From CAXXIC01 sp049315325 (GTDB taxonomy: Bacteria > Bacteroidota > Bacteroidia > Bacteroidales > UBA7332), in assembly GCA_049315325.1 (NCBI GenBank), contig JBMOKJ010000001.1, forward strand, positions 124,001 through 188,000: DNA of 64,000 bases. Reading direction: 5' to 3'. Under the pieces are notes generated by a model. The model did no database searches, was not told the origin of the DNA, and worked only from the letters and a program-made list of their open reading frames with translations. The position numbers were made by a program, and so were the translations under genes. Positions 44,822 through 53,750 of the stretch are shown piece after piece; position 1 is the first letter of the stretch; each line of letters starts with the position of its first letter.

Positions 44822-47809
44822 TTAAATGCCTAAACTTATTCCAAAAGAGAACGAACGGTTAGTTGGATATGCATCCAGCTCTATACCAGCAGACGATAAT
44901 GGGTTTCCATTGTCAGATCCAGACAATTCGGGCGAAAATCCACTGTATTTTGTGAAAATAAGAGGATTGGTTGCCGTAGCAAATACCCTAAGTTTTCGTA
45001 CGAACTTATAGCTTGAAGGCAATGTGTATCCCAACGTAATGTTATTGATACGCAAGAATGCACCACTTTCGATGTAGTAGGTCGATGCAATGGGTGTATC
45101 GGCAAACGGACGTGGATTGGTCGCATCTTGTCGTGGATTTGACGGAAGCCAGAAATCGGTCAACTCGCTTTTTTCGATGTTTTCGCCTCCCCAGCGTTGT
45201 GCTTTTTTCCCATTATAGACCTTATTGCCTGCTACACCATACCAATCGGTCGAAAAATCGAAATTTCTATACTCAAAGCCGAAATTGAATCCGTAAGTAA
45301 CCGTCGGAATGTATGACCCTGCATATACTCTCGAATCGGAATAGGTGAATTTTCCATCAACTGTAAATCCTGTAGTTTGGTAGACATAAAACGAGCCAAT
45401 TGGATCGCCCACGTGTATCTCTTTGGTGTAGTGTCCGTTCCCTAAATCGCCGCCAGTCAGTTTGTCGAAGTAAGGACTGTAAATCTCTGTAATGGCATTC
45501 TTGTTGACTGCAAAATTGAATCCAGCATGATATTTCAACGATTTTCCAATTTTATCTGCCCAACTAAATACACCTTCAATCCCTTTGTTTTGAACAACTC
45601 CTGCATTGAGGTAAACTGCATCAGGCGACAGCACTGTAGGTAATTTTACAGGTAGAATCACGTGGTCAGTATTCCGACTATAAACATCGAGCGTGATAGA
45701 TAATCGCTGTCTCAGAAATTTTGCATCGATTCCGGCATCAAATTCTTTGGTGGTCTCCCATGTCAAATTGGGGTCAACAGCATAAGGCACATACGATCCA
45801 GGATAAATGGTTTCTGACGTTCCAAAAGGGTAAGTCGCCCCATTTTGAAAAAGCACCTGATTGACCGATGGGCAGGCATTTCCATTCCCAATTTCGCCAT
45901 ATCCGATACGAACCTTAGCATAATCGACCAATGAAGTCAATGGTTCGAAGAACGGTTCGCTACTCATCACCCAACCACCTGAAATGGCGGGGAAAGTACC
46001 CCATTTTTGTGCACTTTGGAAATCGCTAATTCCATCGCGACGGATAGATGCCGTGAGGAGGTATTTTTTTGAATAATCGTAATCAAACCGGGCAAAGTAA
46101 CCTAAGTTAATCAATGGCGTTTCGTTCGAATTCGAGATGACAGTCCCGGGAGCCACTTTGTCGTCGTTTTTGGACAGATCGAGACTCCAATAGTTTGACT
46201 GTGGAGGCACATTGTATCGTGTAGCGCTCAGGTATTCACTGGTGCGTGATGTAGAGCGGGTCATACCCAACACTGCCGAAATACCGTGATTGTTAATCTC
46301 TGTCGTGTAGTTGAAATAATTATCCCAGTTCCACACAAAGAAACCTGAACGACGCTGAGTGAGTGTGCTGTAATATTTGTTTGGAAACTCTGTCGCTGTC
46401 GGATTTTGGCTAAACCAATTGATTTCATTTGGAGTGTACGTGTATCCTTTGCCTCTATCGAATGTTGAACCAAAATTGGAGTTAAATTTCAGACCTTTAA
46501 AAATCAGAAGTTCAGCTCCAACCGTTCCGCTAAGTGTCACATTGTTGTTTTGGTCGTCGTTGTAATCAAGCATTGCTACAGGATTTGGGACATTGTTGAA
46601 TTTATCGCCCGACTCTGTAATCTGACCAGTTGTTCCATCAACAAAGGGCATTCCCCATTTACCATCGTCATATTTCACAGGCATCATCGGAGCTTGCTTA
46701 TACGCTGCAGTGAATGCACTTATTGGTTTCGGTGTATTGTTGGTGACAGATAAATTAAACGTGTTGATGATTTTCAAGCGATCATTCAACAACTTGTAAT
46801 CATTTTTATTGATCATGTTGGTTCGATTATAGTCCGTTCCTTTCAGAATACCCTTCTCCGAATAGAGCGACACGCCAAGATAGTAGTTAGCATTTTCGCT
46901 GCCACCAGATAGTGATAATGCGTGGTTCGACACAATCCCCGTTTGGGTAATTTCTTTCAACCAATTGGTATTATACGGTTGACTTTGTGAAAATTTTGAA
47001 CGACCAGTAGCAAAATTCTGATAGTAGGCAAAACGATAAGAGTCTGCCATTTCAATTGTTTTGAGCATACTTTTGGCACTGATGTAGCCATCGTAAGTCA
47101 CTTTAGCTGCTCCCTTAGTCCCTTTTTTTGTTGAAATCAAGATAACACCATTTGCTGCTTTGTTCCCATAAATGGCCAAAGAAGATGCATCTTTGAGAAT
47201 GTCGATGGTGGCAATGTCGTTAGAACTCAACCCATTGAGGCTAGTGGCTTCCACTCCATCGATGACATAAAGTGGGGTTCGACCACCTAACACGGTGTTG
47301 ATGCCACGAATCATAACGGTTGGCGCTTTCCCCGGCTCATCTGTCGCCACAATATTCACACCTGCCGCTTTGCCCTGAATGGATTGCAATGGCGACTGAG
47401 CGGGAGTTTTAAGGATATCCGCTGATTTCACCTGAATAACAGAACCTGTGATTGCACCTGCTTTCTTCGTTCCGTAGCCGACCACGACCACTTCTTGTAG
47501 GCTCTTTTGTTCGTCTTCTAGTTTCACATCAATCACGCTTCGACCTGCTACAGCAAGCGACTCGCTTTTCATTCCGACATAGGAGAAAACAAGTGTAGCA
47601 TTTTCAGCCACATTCGAAAGCGTATATTGACCATCAATATTTGTGATTGTGCCAATTGTAGTGCCCTTTACCAACACCGAAACGCCAATCAATGCTTCGC
47701 GCCCATCTTTATCTTTCACCGTTCCTTTCACAGTCACAGTTTTCTGTGCAAACACAACGGTTGTACCCAAAATGAGCATCATTAGCACCGTTCCAATTAC
47801 TTTTTTCAT
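44822..47809 (-). CDS. SusC/RagA-type TonB-dependent transporter (995 aa)
   Basis: A signal peptide (to VVFAQ) is followed by the N-terminal carboxypeptidase-D-like repeat (VKGTVKDKDGREALIGVSV, TLVFSYVGMKSESLAV). Then come the SusC hallmark LQEVVVVGYGTKKAGAITGS (TonB-box region), the plug domain, and a 22-strand-type barrel with DYDYSKKYLLTASIRRDG, ending RSFSFGISLGI. It imports oligosaccharides across the outer membrane in a TonB-driven step with SusD. It lies 26 bp after the GH144-like gene and 13 bp ahead of susD. The size is at the small end of the family. Confidence 0.95.
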   Translation of the reverse strand: MKKVIGTVLMMLILGTTVVFAQKTVTVKGTVKDKDGREALIGVSVLVKGTTIGTITNIDGQYTLSNVAENATLVFSYVGMKSESLAVAGRSVIDVKLEDEQKSLQEVVVVGYGTKKAGAITGSVIQVKSADILKTPAQSPLQSIQGKAAGVNIVATDEPGKAPTVMIRGINTVLGGRTPLYVIDGVEATSLNGLSSNDIATIDILKDASSLAIYGNKAANGVILISTKKGTKGAAKVTYDGYISAKSMLKTIEMADSYRFAYYQNFATGRSKFSQSQPYNTNWLKEITQTGIVSNHALSLSGGSENANYYLGVSLYSEKGILKGTDYNRTNMINKNDYKLLNDRLKIINTFNLSVTNNTPKPISAFTAAYKQAPMMPVKYDDGKWGMPFVDGTTGQITESGDKFNNVPNPVAMLDYNDDQNNNVTLSGTVGAELLIFKGLKFNSNFGSTFDRGKGYTYTPNEINWFSQNPTATEFPNKYYSTLTQRRSGFFVWNWDNYFNYTTEINNHGISAVLGMTRSTSRTSEYLSATRYNVPPQSNYWSLDLSKNDDKVAPGTVISNSNETPLINLGYFARFDYDYSKKYLLTASIRRDGISDFQSAQKWGTFPAISGGWVMSSEPFFEPLTSLVDYAKVRIGYGEIGNGNACPSVNQVLFQNGATYPFGTSETIYPGSYVPYAVDPNLTWETTKEFDAGIDAKFLRQRLSITLDVYSRNTDHVILPVKLPTVLSPDAVYLNAGVVQNKGIEGVFSWADKIGKSLKYHAGFNFAVNKNAITEIYSPYFDKLTGGDLGNGHYTKEIHVGDPIGSFYVYQTTGFTVDGKFTYSDSRVYAGSYIPTVTYGFNFGFEYRNFDFSTDWYGVAGNKVYNGKKAQRWGGENIEKSELTDFWLPSNPRQDATNPRPFADTPIASTYYIESGAFLRINNITLGYTLPSSYKFVRKLRVFATATNPLIFTKYSGFSPELSGSDNGNPLSSAGIELDAYPTNRSFSFGISLGI

Positions 47810-47835
47810 ACTTTTAGATGTTAGATAATGTGTCT

Positions 47836-49407
47836 CTATTTATAATAAAATCCAAGGGCAGCTAACCCTTTTTGCATTTCTTCGTTTTGCGCAAACAGCT
47901 TCCAAATCAAGCCACTGCGGTAGTTTTCGAGCATCACAGCGATTGGGCCTTGATCGATTGCCAAATAGGAGCACACCACACGTTGACCTTCGACTAAACT
48001 CGGGTTATAAGCATCGTAAAAGCCGTATTTGCCAAATGTGGTGTTCCCTAAATCGTAATAGAGGTGACGAATCACTTTTAACGAATATTCCGGTGTGTAT
48101 GGAATAGAAGCTATTGGTGCTGTGGGCGATACGGTTCCGTTTTCGTCCATTGTTCCTGGGTGATGCGATGTGTAACCCAGCTGTGCATCGTCCGACGAGG
48201 TGAATCCCCACAAGTCGGCACCCAATCCGCCGTGTTTATGCGGATTATCTATAGCATACGCCCGATGAATGAGCACATGCGCCCGATTTCGCTCCCAATA
48301 GTCGGCGTAACGGTCGTTGAGTCCTTTCGGATTCAATCCCAAAAACGAGTAGTGTGTGAAAAACAGCGGTCCGCCATACTCCATTCCGAGTGATAGCTTG
48401 ATGCCGTAGTAGCTTTTTCCGTTTGCAAAATAGGTCGAAAGCGGGTAACACGCGTGATAGATCTCTGGCCGAATGGCATAAGTCGGTGACGATGCTGCCA
48501 AAACGTATGTGATTAATGTTTCGTCGAAACCTTTGATACGGTGTTTCATACGCCATCCCCAGTTTTTCGACCAATGCCAGTAGAGCGAGTCGGAGCCGTT
48601 TGTGTACCAGTTCCACTCCACACCGCGCCAAAGTTGGTTGATGCGTTCCGACAGATTTTGCTCGGCTGCATTTCCATTTTTGAAGTATTGACGAGCAGTC
48701 AGCAGTCCTTCCACCATAAACGCAGTCTCTACAATATCACCTCCATCATCGTATTTGCTAAAGCTGAACGGTTTGCCAGTATTGCCGTTGTACCAATGCG
48801 CCCATGCGCCGTGGAATCGCTCAGCATGCTCTAGAAACGTCACAATCTGATTGATTTTTCCAAACGATTTCTCACGTGGGAAATAGTTGCGCTCTGCTCC
48901 TGCCACCAGCGCCATAATGCCAAAACCCGTTCCACCCACGGTCACAATGTCGCCGTTCGGGTTGTTGCTCCGTTCGCGAGCCATACCGCAGTCGGGATGT
49001 GCATAGTCGAAGAAATAGCGTGTGGTGTAGCGTTGCACCATGTCGAGCAATTCTTCATCGGTTCGGCTTTTGAGCGTTGTTTTCACTTCGAATTTAGAGG
49101 CTGCTTTATTCGTCAACGCCATTCCAATCGGTAAAATTCGGTAGGTGATTGGTTGGTTCGCTGCAGCAGATTTCCAAAAGTCCAGGAAATAGTCGTCGCG
49201 GGTTTCTCCCTTTTTGGTAAATGATGTTCCCTGATCGGTTGATGCATATATTTCGTATGTAAATCCGTGAGGATTGTCGAAATTCAACTCCACGTGAGCA
49301 GGATAACCTTGTGCCGAAATTGATTGCGGCACAACATGTTTTCCCTGAGCAAACAATTGTATGTTCGCTAGAATTATGAAAATCAATATGTTGAAAGCTT
49401 TACTCAT
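47836..49407 (-). CDS. GH144-like (glycoamylase-fold) secreted enzyme, periplasmic copy (523 aa)
   Basis: A signal peptide (MSKAFNILIFIILANIQLFAQ) without lipobox is followed by an Ig-like strand-rich stretch (about 25-115) and an alpha/alpha-barrel. Shared blocks with the lipoprotein copy include ARERSNNPNGDIVTVGGTGF, GGDIVETAFMVEGLLTARQYF, IKGFDETLITYVLAASSPTYAI, YGGPLFFTHYSFLGLNPK and AIDQGPIAVMLENYRSGLIW. It is probably periplasmic and would cut imported beta-1,2-glucan fragments (GH144-type activity, inferred). It starts 2 bp after the GH3 stop and lies 26 bp before susC. The two copies differ in cell location, which fits stepwise breakdown. Confidence 0.82.
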   Translation of the reverse strand: MSKAFNILIFIILANIQLFAQGKHVVPQSISAQGYPAHVELNFDNPHGFTYEIYASTDQGTSFTKKGETRDDYFLDFWKSAAANQPITYRILPIGMALTNKAASKFEVKTTLKSRTDEELLDMVQRYTTRYFFDYAHPDCGMARERSNNPNGDIVTVGGTGFGIMALVAGAERNYFPREKSFGKINQIVTFLEHAERFHGAWAHWYNGNTGKPFSFSKYDDGGDIVETAFMVEGLLTARQYFKNGNAAEQNLSERINQLWRGVEWNWYTNGSDSLYWHWSKNWGWRMKHRIKGFDETLITYVLAASSPTYAIRPEIYHACYPLSTYFANGKSYYGIKLSLGMEYGGPLFFTHYSFLGLNPKGLNDRYADYWERNRAHVLIHRAYAIDNPHKHGGLGADLWGFTSSDDAQLGYTSHHPGTMDENGTVSPTAPIASIPYTPEYSLKVIRHLYYDLGNTTFGKYGFYDAYNPSLVEGQRVVCSYLAIDQGPIAVMLENYRSGLIWKLFAQNEEMQKGLAALGFYYK

Positions 49408-49409
49408 AT

Positions 49410-51650
49410 CTATTTTGCTAAAGAAAAGTCTGCCTCTTTTACGTCTCTCGAATTGCCTCCGATGAAGAGTTTAAAATCCCCTGGTTCGGTGCCGTAACTC
49501 ATATCTAATCGGTGAAATGCCAACATATCGGGCGTGATTTTGAAACTAATTTTTCGTGATTCTCCTGCTTTGAGGGCTATTTTCTGAAAACCTTTCAACT
49601 CTTTTACAGGTCGTGTGACGCTGCCTACCAAGTCGCGAACATACATCTGTACAACCTCTTCCCCGTCCAGTTTCCCAGAGTTGGTTACCGTGATTGTAGC
49701 CTCAATAGCACCATTGTTGGTCATTGTTTTAGTCGATAATGTAATGTCAGAATAGTCAAAGGTGGTGTAGCTCAATCCAAATCCGAAAGGATAAAGCGGT
49801 TCGTTTGTGCAATCGATGTATCTCGATTTGTATTTCGGATCTGCTAAATAGATTGGTCTGCCGGTGTTTTTCGCGTTGTAGTATATCGGTACTTGTCCCA
49901 GATTTTGAGGAAATGTCATTGGCAGTTTGCCAGAAGGATTGTAAATGCCAAACAGCACATCGGTGATGGCTTTACCCCCTTTTGTTCCTGAATACCAAGT
50001 TTCGAGAATAGCATCAGCCTGTTTCGACTCTTTTGAAAGGTCAAGTGGACGACCGTTCATTAATACAACAACGATTGGCTTATTTAGTGCGGTCAGTCGT
50101 TCGATTAATTCTGATTGTACCACGGGAATGTTGATGGAAGTGCGACTTGCTGCTTCTCCGCTCCAATCGCAATCTTCGCCAATCACCATTACTATTTTAT
50201 CTGCTGCTTTTGCTATCTCAATAGCTGCATCAAATCCGCTACGGTCGTCACCCATTTTTTTGCAACCCAATGAATATGATGTATTTTCGTTACCATTGTA
50301 AGCTTTGATTTCGTCGAGCACCGATTTCATAAAGTTCCAATCGCCTGCTGCTTTCCACGACCCCAACAAATCGCGGGTGGAGGTAGCCAATTCGCCTACA
50401 ACGGCTATCTTTTCTCCTTTTTTTAAAGGTAATGTTGCGTTAGCATTTTTCAGCAACACCATCGAGCTGCGTGCTACCTGATAAGTAGCATCTAAATGCT
50501 CGGGAGCATAGATTAGCTTTTTCTCACGCTCCGCATTGCAATATTTATAAGGGTCGTCAAACAGACCCAGTTGAAACTTCACCCGAAGAATGCGTCTCAC
50601 AGCATCGTCCACCATTTTAACTGTGGCTTCGCCCGATGCAATCTGAATTTTGAGGTATTTGGCAAACGCTTCGCCTTGCATATCCATGTCGATACCGGCT
50701 TTCACGGAGAGCAGTCCTGCTGCTGCATCGTCTTTCGCTACACCATGGTTCACTAATTCTGTCACCGAAGTGTAGTCTGTCACCACAAAACCTTTAAAGC
50801 CCAATTCGTTACGCAAAATATCAGTCATCAGCCATCTGTTGGCTGTAGCGGGCACGCCGTCGAGTTCGTTAAACGACGACATCACAGTCACTGCCCCCGC
50901 TTTCACAGCTGCTTTATAGGGCAATAAATAGACATCGCGGAAAGTGCGCTCCGACATATCCACCGTGTTGTAGTCGCGTCCGGCTTGCGGTGCTCCGTAG
51001 GCTGCAAAATGCTTCACACACGCGGCAATAGTCAACGGGTCGGCAAGATTGTTGTTCTTTCCCTGAAAACCTCTTACTCTGGCTTCCGCAATTCTTGATC
51101 CGAGGTAAGGATCTTCACCAGCGCCTTCCGACACACGTCCCCAGCGTGGTTCTACGCTGATGTCGCACATCGGTGCAAAGGTCCAGTTGATACCAGATGC
51201 CGCTGCTTCGATTGCCGATACACGTGCCGAAAGTTCGATTTTATCTAAATCCCACGAAGCGGATTCACCCAGCGAAATCGGGAATATGGTTTTGTGTCCG
51301 TGTATCACATCGTATCCGAAGAGCAATGGAATGCCCAGTCGAGACTCTTTCACCGCAACTTCTTGCAATTTGCGCGTATAAGCGACTGTGTGTGCGTTGA
51401 AGATGTTTCCGCATCGACCGCTGCGAATGTCTGTCAGATAACCTTTCTTAATAGTAGGCCCGGTCACATCCCAATCGCTTGTCAGCAGATTCATCTGACC
51501 AATTTTCTCGTCGAGTGTCATCAGTTTCAAAACAGAATCTACTCGCTGATCAAGCGTATTTCGTTGGCTGGGGCTCTTGGCTTGCATGGTCGTGGCTACG
51601 TTGCACGCCACAAAAGTTAGTACGAAGAGTCGTATCGATAATTTTTTCAT
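49410..51650 (-). CDS. GH3 beta-glucosidase, probably 1,2-beta-oligoglucan glucohydrolase (746 aa)
   Basis: A signal peptide (to about residue 25) is followed by a GH3 TIM-barrel: IGQMNLLTSDW, PLLFGYDVIHGHKTIFPI, CVKHFAAYGAPQAGRDYN, and the nucleophile Asp in GFVVTDYTSVTELV. The second domain holds VGELATSTRDLLGSW and the acid/base region GEDCDWSGEAASRTSI, and a fibronectin-like C-terminal domain (YPFGFGLSYTTFDYSDI) follows. It would release glucose from oligosaccharides in the periplasm. The pairing with GH144-like enzymes and SusCD resembles the known Bacteroides thetaiotaomicron GH3 acting on 1,2-beta-oligoglucan. The start at 51650 is chosen because the -7 box at 51708 lies between it and an ATG at 51755. 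Confidence 0.9.
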   Translation of the reverse strand: MKKLSIRLFVLTFVACNVATTMQAKSPSQRNTLDQRVDSVLKLMTLDEKIGQMNLLTSDWDVTGPTIKKGYLTDIRSGRCGNIFNAHTVAYTRKLQEVAVKESRLGIPLLFGYDVIHGHKTIFPISLGESASWDLDKIELSARVSAIEAAASGINWTFAPMCDISVEPRWGRVSEGAGEDPYLGSRIAEARVRGFQGKNNNLADPLTIAACVKHFAAYGAPQAGRDYNTVDMSERTFRDVYLLPYKAAVKAGAVTVMSSFNELDGVPATANRWLMTDILRNELGFKGFVVTDYTSVTELVNHGVAKDDAAAGLLSVKAGIDMDMQGEAFAKYLKIQIASGEATVKMVDDAVRRILRVKFQLGLFDDPYKYCNAEREKKLIYAPEHLDATYQVARSSMVLLKNANATLPLKKGEKIAVVGELATSTRDLLGSWKAAGDWNFMKSVLDEIKAYNGNENTSYSLGCKKMGDDRSGFDAAIEIAKAADKIVMVIGEDCDWSGEAASRTSINIPVVQSELIERLTALNKPIVVVLMNGRPLDLSKESKQADAILETWYSGTKGGKAITDVLFGIYNPSGKLPMTFPQNLGQVPIYYNAKNTGRPIYLADPKYKSRYIDCTNEPLYPFGFGLSYTTFDYSDITLSTKTMTNNGAIEATITVTNSGKLDGEEVVQMYVRDLVGSVTRPVKELKGFQKIALKAGESRKISFKITPDMLAFHRLDMSYGTEPGDFKLFIGGNSRDVKEADFSLAK

Positions 51651-52155
51651 GGTATAGGTTGTGGTCAAATTTCTAATCTCGGTTCTGCAATCGAAATTGC
51701 GACGAGACAAAATTAGATGCAAATCGAGGAGGTTGAACTTTTTTATCCCCCACAACGCTACTACTGCAAAAATTAGCTAAAATGGGCTATACCATTTTAA
51801 CCCTACAAGCTGATGCTGTGTGTTGATTATTTTTATATATTCTATTGAAATACAGAAAGATAAGATTTATAAAAACAAATCAGATTTTTTGAAAACGGGA
51901 TGAAGTCGTACTGTAAATTTACACCCTTTTGGAGATTATTCTGATGTTCTACTTTCGCAAGCAGCTCATCTTTTGGTCGAAATGTTAGGTTTTTGATAGG
52001 ATTGAGGGAGGAAAAGGCGGGTTTATTTGGATTCTATATAAAGCAAAAAAAGAAAAATGGAAGTGGAATGGTGATAACTACATCAGTTAAAAAAGGCATT
52101 GACTTATGATTATTCCTCACTTATAGTAGACTATACTATCCGTTGTTAAACGCTT
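51651..52155. other. 505-base intergenic region
   Basis: It holds the operon promoter (51708-51715, minus) and otherwise AT-rich sequence with no frame, tRNA or hairpin of note. Past 51780 it has no feature I can support. It separates the operon from the frameshifted orphan gene that reads in the same direction. Confidence 0.55.
51708..51715 (-). promoter_or_regulatory. -7 box of the GH3-SusCD-GH144 operon
   Basis: On the minus strand TAATTTTG matches TAnnTTTG exactly, about 58 bp before the GH3 start. GTTC lies 19 bp further upstream in the -33 position. The TACAAATGTTG palindrome of the first locus is absent here, so the operon belongs to a different regulon. Confidence 0.55.
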
Positions 52156-52724
52156 TTATTTATTTTTTTCAATATAATCTTTAATCTTGTTGTGAATATT
52201 TTTTTCAATCCACATTCCGTAATCAGATTTCTCATCTTTTGGTATTATGCCTTTATAGTTTGTCCCTTTTTCAGACCATATATTGTGGCTCGCCCATTCA
52301 TTCCAAGGACAACAGTTGTTGAATGTATCTTTTTCTATTTTTAAATCATAAAGTGAAAACATATATCCGCCTCTAGAAAAACTAAAAACCGTCTATCAAT
52401 TAATTCAAGTTTTGGGTCTTTACAGTATTGACTATTTTCATCATAATTATTCAAAATCTGTCTTGAATATATCCAATCTGCATCCTTTGCAGATATTCCA
52501 CTTTTTAAACTGTAATCGATCTTTAATCCTTTTGGATTTATTGATTTATCCATTTTTAAAACTAAAAATCCTGGGTCTCCAATGCTAAAATCCGAATACA
52601 AGCAATAATTATATTTACCGTTGGGAGATTCAATATGTTGTATATAATCCAAGTAATTTATTGTGCATGAATAGTTTATCATTGCAAAAATAAAAATAAT
52701 GATTTTTTTATAATGTTGAATCAT
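52156..52724 (-). pseudogene. Orphan lipoprotein-like gene with a one-base frameshift
   Basis: One frame starts at 52724 with a hydrophobic N-terminus and Cys (IFAMINYSCTI), runs to DRRFLVF, then hits a stop after 127 codons. A second frame, in register one base later, continues as SRGGYMFSLYDLKIEKDTF and runs to 52156. Adding one T in the T-run at 52377-52381 (plus strand A-run) joins them into one protein of about 188 residues without a stop. This is a homopolymer slip, either a real mutation or a sequencing error. The product family is not recognised; the composition is AT-rich and typical of isolated accessory genes. Confidence 0.65.
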
Positions 52725-52804
52725 TGCAAAGTAATTGTTTTAAAACATTTGATAACGTGCTTTTTACGTAACCACTAGCACAAAATATTCGCCAATACAT
52801 TACT

Positions 52805-53749
52805 CTAAGTTCCATAAATATTTCCATAAAACTCCTCAATATTACCGCAAATTTTATCAATCAGCCGTTGGCGCGACTCTTTCGAAGCCCAGGCGATGTG
52901 GGGTGCGAGTAGAAGTTTATCAGCAATATCGGGTGCGAGTAGTGGATTATCTGGTTGTATGGGCTCTTGCTCAAACACATCGAGTCCGGCTCCGACTAAT
53001 CGGTTTTCGCGTAATGCTTGCGCCAAATCAGATTCTACCACAATACCGCCGCGCCCCACATTGATGAGTAACGCTGAGGCTTTCATAAGGCAAAGGCGGT
53101 CGTAATTGAGTAAGTTTTTTGTTTGGTCGTTCAGTGGAGAGTGGATGGAGATAATATCGCTCTCTAGCAAAAGGTTTTTCAACGATTTTTGTGGATAATC
53201 ATTCGTGCTGTTTTTTCCCGAAGTGGAGTAATAACTCACTTCTGCACCAAAAACAGATGCGATTTCTGCAACTCGTCGACCAATATTTCCCAAACCGATT
53301 ATTCCCCATCGTTTGCCTTTTAGTTCAAAATAGGGACGACCGTGGTGCGTAAACACTCTGCTCTGCGCATATTTCCCCGATTTTACGTAGTTGTCGTAGT
53401 AGCGACTGCTTTGTAGCAGTCCGAGAGTTAGAGCGAACGTCGTTTGAGCTACGCTTTCGGTGGAGTAGTTGGCGACGTTTTTCACTGCTACTCCGCGTTC
53501 TGCTGCATAAGCCAAATCGACATTGTTCATGCCCGTGGCGGCAATGCAAATCAATTTCAGATTGGGCAGTTGCGCTATTTCTTGTTCAAAAAACGCCACT
53601 TTGTTGGTAATCACCACATCGGCTTCGGCACATCGCTCCACCACCTGATCCGGCTCTGTGCGGTCGTAGCAAGTCAAATTACCTAGAGCAGCAATACCGC
53701 TCAAATCCACCTCTCCTGCGGCGCACGTATCAACAAAAACTATATTCAT
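52805..53749 (-). CDS. D-2-hydroxyacid dehydrogenase (314 aa)
   Basis: NAD-dependent enzyme of the glyoxylate/hydroxypyruvate reductase or phosphoglycerate-dehydrogenase-like group. The nucleotide-binding loop is WGIIGLGNIGRRVAEIA. The catalytic residues are visible: Arg in NVGRGGIVVESDL, Glu in DVFEQEPIQPDN, and His in LAPHIAWAS. The N-terminal substrate-domain has ICIAATGMNNVDLAYA. It interconverts a 2-keto acid and a 2-hydroxy acid; the exact substrate cannot be read. It follows the acyl-CoA synthetase gene by 1-2 bp, so the two form an operon. Confidence 0.9.
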   Translation of the reverse strand: MNIVFVDTCAAGEVDLSGIAALGNLTCYDRTEPDQVVERCAEADVVITNKVAFFEQEIAQLPNLKLICIAATGMNNVDLAYAAERGVAVKNVANYSTESVAQTTFALTLGLLQSSRYYDNYVKSGKYAQSRVFTHHGRPYFELKGKRWGIIGLGNIGRRVAEIASVFGAEVSYYSTSGKNSTNDYPQKSLKNLLLESDIISIHSPLNDQTKNLLNYDRLCLMKASALLINVGRGGIVVESDLAQALRENRLVGAGLDVFEQEPIQPDNPLLAPDIADKLLLAPHIAWASKESRQRLIDKICGNIEEFYGNIYGT

Positions 53750-53750
53750 A

